Shown in pieces: positions 61,625 to 64,000 of a DNA stretch of 64,000 bases. The translations under genes and the position numbers were made by a program. Every line of letters begins with the position of its first letter. Position 1 is the first letter of the stretch. The notes beneath the pieces were generated by a model. The model saw nothing but the letters and a program-made list of their open reading frames with translations, had not been told where the DNA came from and made no database searches. This DNA is from Marinobacter pelagius (GTDB lineage Bacteria; Pseudomonadota; Gammaproteobacteria; Pseudomonadales; Oleiphilaceae), in NCBI RefSeq assembly GCF_003315345.1, contig NZ_QNRO01000016.1:1-64000 (forward strand), written 5' to 3'.

Positions 61625-63469
61625 ATGACAAGAAAAACTCATCAATGGCAGCGTTGGACCAAACTACCGCTGGCCGTGGCGATTGCTGCCGGTGCCGCCG
61701 GCCAGGCGTCCGCCTATTCGTTCTATATGGGAGACGTGGAAGCCCAGTTCAATACGACGCTGTCAGCTGGTGTTGGATGGCGGGTCGAGGATCGGGACAA
61801 GCGACTGATCGCGCAGGGTAACCTGGGTCCCGAGTATGCCCCCGGCGGTGAACTGGAGAACATCGGTGCCTCCACCAACAACTACGATGACGGCAACCTG
61901 AACTTCGAGAGCGGCGATACCTACTCCAAGATTGTCAAAGGCAACAGTGAGCTGTTCCTGGATTACGCAGTGGATAGCGATACCCTGACCCGCGTCGGTG
62001 GCTTCGTTCGTGGCCGTTACTGGTACGATTTCGAACTCAAGGACGAAAGCCGCGCCGTGGACTACGTTGGCCAGCAGCGTGAACTGAACCCGGAAGCCAA
62101 GGACAACGCCTCAGGCGGTGAATTCCTGGATGCCTACGTCTTCTCCGACTGGTATTTCGGCAATGTGCCGGTGAGCTTGCGCTACGGCAAACAGGTGTTG
62201 AGCTGGGGTGAGAGTACTTTCATCCAGGGCGGTATCAACACCATCAACCCGGTAGATGTGCCGGCTTTCCGGGCGCCGGGTTCCCAGCTGAAAGACGCGT
62301 TGCTGCCGGTTGAAATGTTCTACGCTTCCGCCGGTGTCACCCAGAACATTACCTTTGAAACCTTCGTCCAGACTGACTGGGAACCAGTGCGTCCGGATGA
62401 TTGCGGTACGTTCTTCTCTACCAACGATTTCGCTGCCGATGGCTGTGGCCCGGTACTGTTGGCCGGTCAGCTGCCGGATTCCCAGGCATACGCCCAGGGT
62501 TTCATCGCGCCCCGTGTAGGTGATCGGGAGGCTGACGAGAAAGATCAGTTTGGCGTCGCCATGCGGTGGTACGTTCCAGCTCTGAACGATTCCGAACTCG
62601 GCTTCTACTACATCAAGTACAACAGCCGTTTGCCGTATGTCAGTGGTGTCGTAAATGACCCTGATAACGGTGTGAGCTTCCCGTCCTACTACATTGAGTA
62701 CCCGGAGAACATCGATCTCTACGGCATCAGCATCAACACCACCACCCCGGGTGGCTGGTCTTTGGGCGCTGAATATAGCTTCCGAGAGAACTTGCCGCTG
62801 CAGTGGAACGCATTTGAGCTAATCTATGGTGGTTTGCAGCTCGATGATGCCGATGGAAACCCGGTTAGTCTTCTCGAACAACAACGTCTCGAAGAGGCAG
62901 GCCCTGGAGCGGACCTGTCTGGTACTGACGTCTCTGGTTGGGATCGCTTCAAGGTCTCACAGGCCCAGTTCACGTTGATCAAGTTCTTCGATCAGGTCAT
63001 GGGTGCAAGTCGTCTGTCCTTCATTACCGAGTTTGGCGCGACCTACGTCCATGACCTCCCAGACTATGACGAGGCGCAATACGGCCGCTCTGGTACGTTT
63101 GGTATTGGCACAAGGCCGAGTGGTGGTTGTGAGGCGCTGAACCTGAACGACAACTACTGCAACACTGAGGGCTTCACCACCGATTTCTCCTGGGGTTACC
63201 GCGCCCGCTTCGTGTGGGACTACCCGAACGCGATCGCCGGTATCAACCTGTCTCCGCAGCTGGCCTGGAGCCACGACGTGCAGGGCTACAGCCCGCAGCC
63301 GGGTGGCGCCTTCAACGAGGGTAGCAAGGCCATCGGCCTGTCCCTGCAGGCGGTGTACCAGAACAAGATCACCGGTGAGGTCGGTTACACAAACTTTTTC
63401 GGCGGGAAGCCGTATAACGAGTTGACTGACCGAGATTTCGTGAGCGCGAGCGTTTCGTACTCCTTCTGA
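61625..63469 (+). CDS. DUF1302 outer-membrane protein
   Basis: A 614-residue exported protein of the DUF1302 family, predicted outer-membrane beta-barrel, often paired with DUF1329 and linked by context to lipid or hydrophobic-compound traffic. A signal peptide ends near QASA (about residue 30 from ATG 61625). Aromatic and Gly-rich amphipathic strands follow, and the protein ends in SASVSYSF with a C-terminal aromatic, as barrels do. An upstream GTG at 61571 would add 18 residues. GGAG lies 11 nt before the ATG. Confidence 0.85.
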   Translation: MTRKTHQWQRWTKLPLAVAIAAGAAGQASAYSFYMGDVEAQFNTTLSAGVGWRVEDRDKRLIAQGNLGPEYAPGGELENIGASTNNYDDGNLNFESGDTYSKIVKGNSELFLDYAVDSDTLTRVGGFVRGRYWYDFELKDESRAVDYVGQQRELNPEAKDNASGGEFLDAYVFSDWYFGNVPVSLRYGKQVLSWGESTFIQGGINTINPVDVPAFRAPGSQLKDALLPVEMFYASAGVTQNITFETFVQTDWEPVRPDDCGTFFSTNDFAADGCGPVLLAGQLPDSQAYAQGFIAPRVGDREADEKDQFGVAMRWYVPALNDSELGFYYIKYNSRLPYVSGVVNDPDNGVSFPSYYIEYPENIDLYGISINTTTPGGWSLGAEYSFRENLPLQWNAFELIYGGLQLDDADGNPVSLLEQQRLEEAGPGADLSGTDVSGWDRFKVSQAQFTLIKFFDQVMGASRLSFITEFGATYVHDLPDYDEAQYGRSGTFGIGTRPSGGCEALNLNDNYCNTEGFTTDFSWGYRARFVWDYPNAIAGINLSPQLAWSHDVQGYSPQPGGAFNEGSKAIGLSLQAVYQNKITGEVGYTNFFGGKPYNELTDRDFVSASVSYSF

Positions 63470-63502
63470 TCCGGAAACAATTCGTCTGACGAGGAAACCT
63501 AA

Positions 63503-64000
63503 ATGAGACTGAACAAGAAACTACTGACCACGGGTATCCTGGCTGCCAGTCTGTCTGCCGGCCAGGCCTGGGGTGCGGTTTCTGCGGCGGAGGCGGCCAA
63601 GCTGGGTGACTCCCTGACACCAATGGGCGCCGAAAAAGCTGGTAATGGTGGAGCCATTCCTGCCTGGGACGGTGGTCTGACAACCCCGCCTGCGGACTAT
63701 AAGGGTGACGGGATCTATGTAAACCCGTTCCCGAACGAGAAGCCCAAGTTCGTAATTGACCAGAGCAACGTGGACCAGTACGTCGACAACCTGTCGCCTG
63801 GCCAGGTCGCGATGATCAAGAAATACGACGACTACTTCATGCCCGTGTACGAGACTCACCGTACCGCAGCCTATCCTGATCATGTCATGGAGCAGACTGT
63901 CGAGAATGCCACCAAGACTGAGCTGATCAAGGATGGCAACGGCCTGGGCAACTACCAGAGTGCAACGCCGTTCCCGATCCCGCAGAACGGTCTGGAAGTG
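63503..64000 (+). CDS. DUF1329 protein, truncated by the window end
   Basis: The first 166 residues of a DUF1329 protein, with a signal peptide (to about residue 24) and the family segments TPMGAEKAGN and IPAWDGG. The pair with DUF1302 is common in gammaproteobacteria and is thought to handle outer-membrane lipid cargo, function unproven. The ATG follows GAGGAAACC, 33 nt after the DUF1302 stop. No stop codon is reached in the window. Confidence 0.85.
   Translation, partial: MRLNKKLLTTGILAASLSAGQAWGAVSAAEAAKLGDSLTPMGAEKAGNGGAIPAWDGGLTTPPADYKGDGIYVNPFPNEKPKFVIDQSNVDQYVDNLSPGQVAMIKKYDDYFMPVYETHRTAAYPDHVMEQTVENATKTELIKDGNGLGNYQSATPFPIPQNGLEV

Overview
The window reads as chromosomal core DNA of a GC-rich marine gammaproteobacterium, most likely Marinobacter or a close relative. 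The reasons are protein sequences close to those of Pseudomonas, a gene order matching Pseudomonas clusters (bioD plus acyl-CoA dehydrogenases; holA-lptE-leuS; lnt-corC-ybeY-phoH-miaB; gatCAB/mreBCD-maf-rng-yhdP-nit; rpoN-hpf-ptsN-rapZ-ptsO; lptBAC-kdsCD/mla-murA-his), and a DUF1302/DUF1329 pair. The genus is inferred from memory of these families. I see no rRNA, tRNA, phage, transposase, CRISPR array or defence island.

Layout. 1-5.4 kb: a doubtful ORF, bioD, and two paralogous acyl-CoA dehydrogenases behind a PsrA-like operator. 5.5-10.9 kb (minus): endonuclease I, a small coiled-coil protein, holA, lptE, leuS. 11.3-17.7 kb: a zinc-ribbon protein, then lnt, corC, ybeY, ybeZ and miaB on the minus strand. 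18-23.7 kb: trmH, a YejK-type nucleoid protein, cysN, cysD and a PilZ protein. 23.9-29 kb: rimO and the gatCAB operon. 29.3-38.5 kb (plus): mreB, mreC, mreD, maf, rng, yhdP and a nitrilase-like gene. 38.7-48.1 kb (minus): darP, mgtE, ptsO, rapZ, ptsN, hpf, rpoN, lptB, lptA, lptC, kdsC, kdsD. 48.3-57.5 kb (plus): mlaFEDCB, ibaG, murA, hisG, hisD, hisC and a Nif3-family gene. 57.8-64 kb: yhcB, zapE, a thiolase, a DUF1302 outer-membrane protein, and a DUF1329 gene cut by the window end.

Envelope assembly dominates: LPS core and transport (kdsCD, lptABCE), phospholipid homeostasis (mlaFEDCB, yhdP), lipoprotein maturation (lnt), and cell wall and shape (murA, mreBCD, zapE, yhcB). Next come RNA and translation (leuS, miaB, trmH, rimO, gatCAB, rng, ybeY, hpf, darP), the nitrogen-PTS/sigma-54 cluster, sulfate activation and histidine synthesis.

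The unusual content lies between the genes. Two repeat families occupy nearly every sizeable gap. One is 39 copies of a 30-31 bp REP-like palindrome, often in alternating orientation as in REPINs. The other is eleven long hairpin elements. Each has a locus-specific 24-30 bp inverted repeat enclosing a conserved core with two small hairpins whose apical loops carry GGA; the second hairpin closely resembles the CsrA/RsmA consensus site. This second family is the best candidate here for an undescribed system. Other points are a CysN with a decayed APS-kinase-like tail, an apparent ATT start codon for mreC, and absence of tldD from its usual place.
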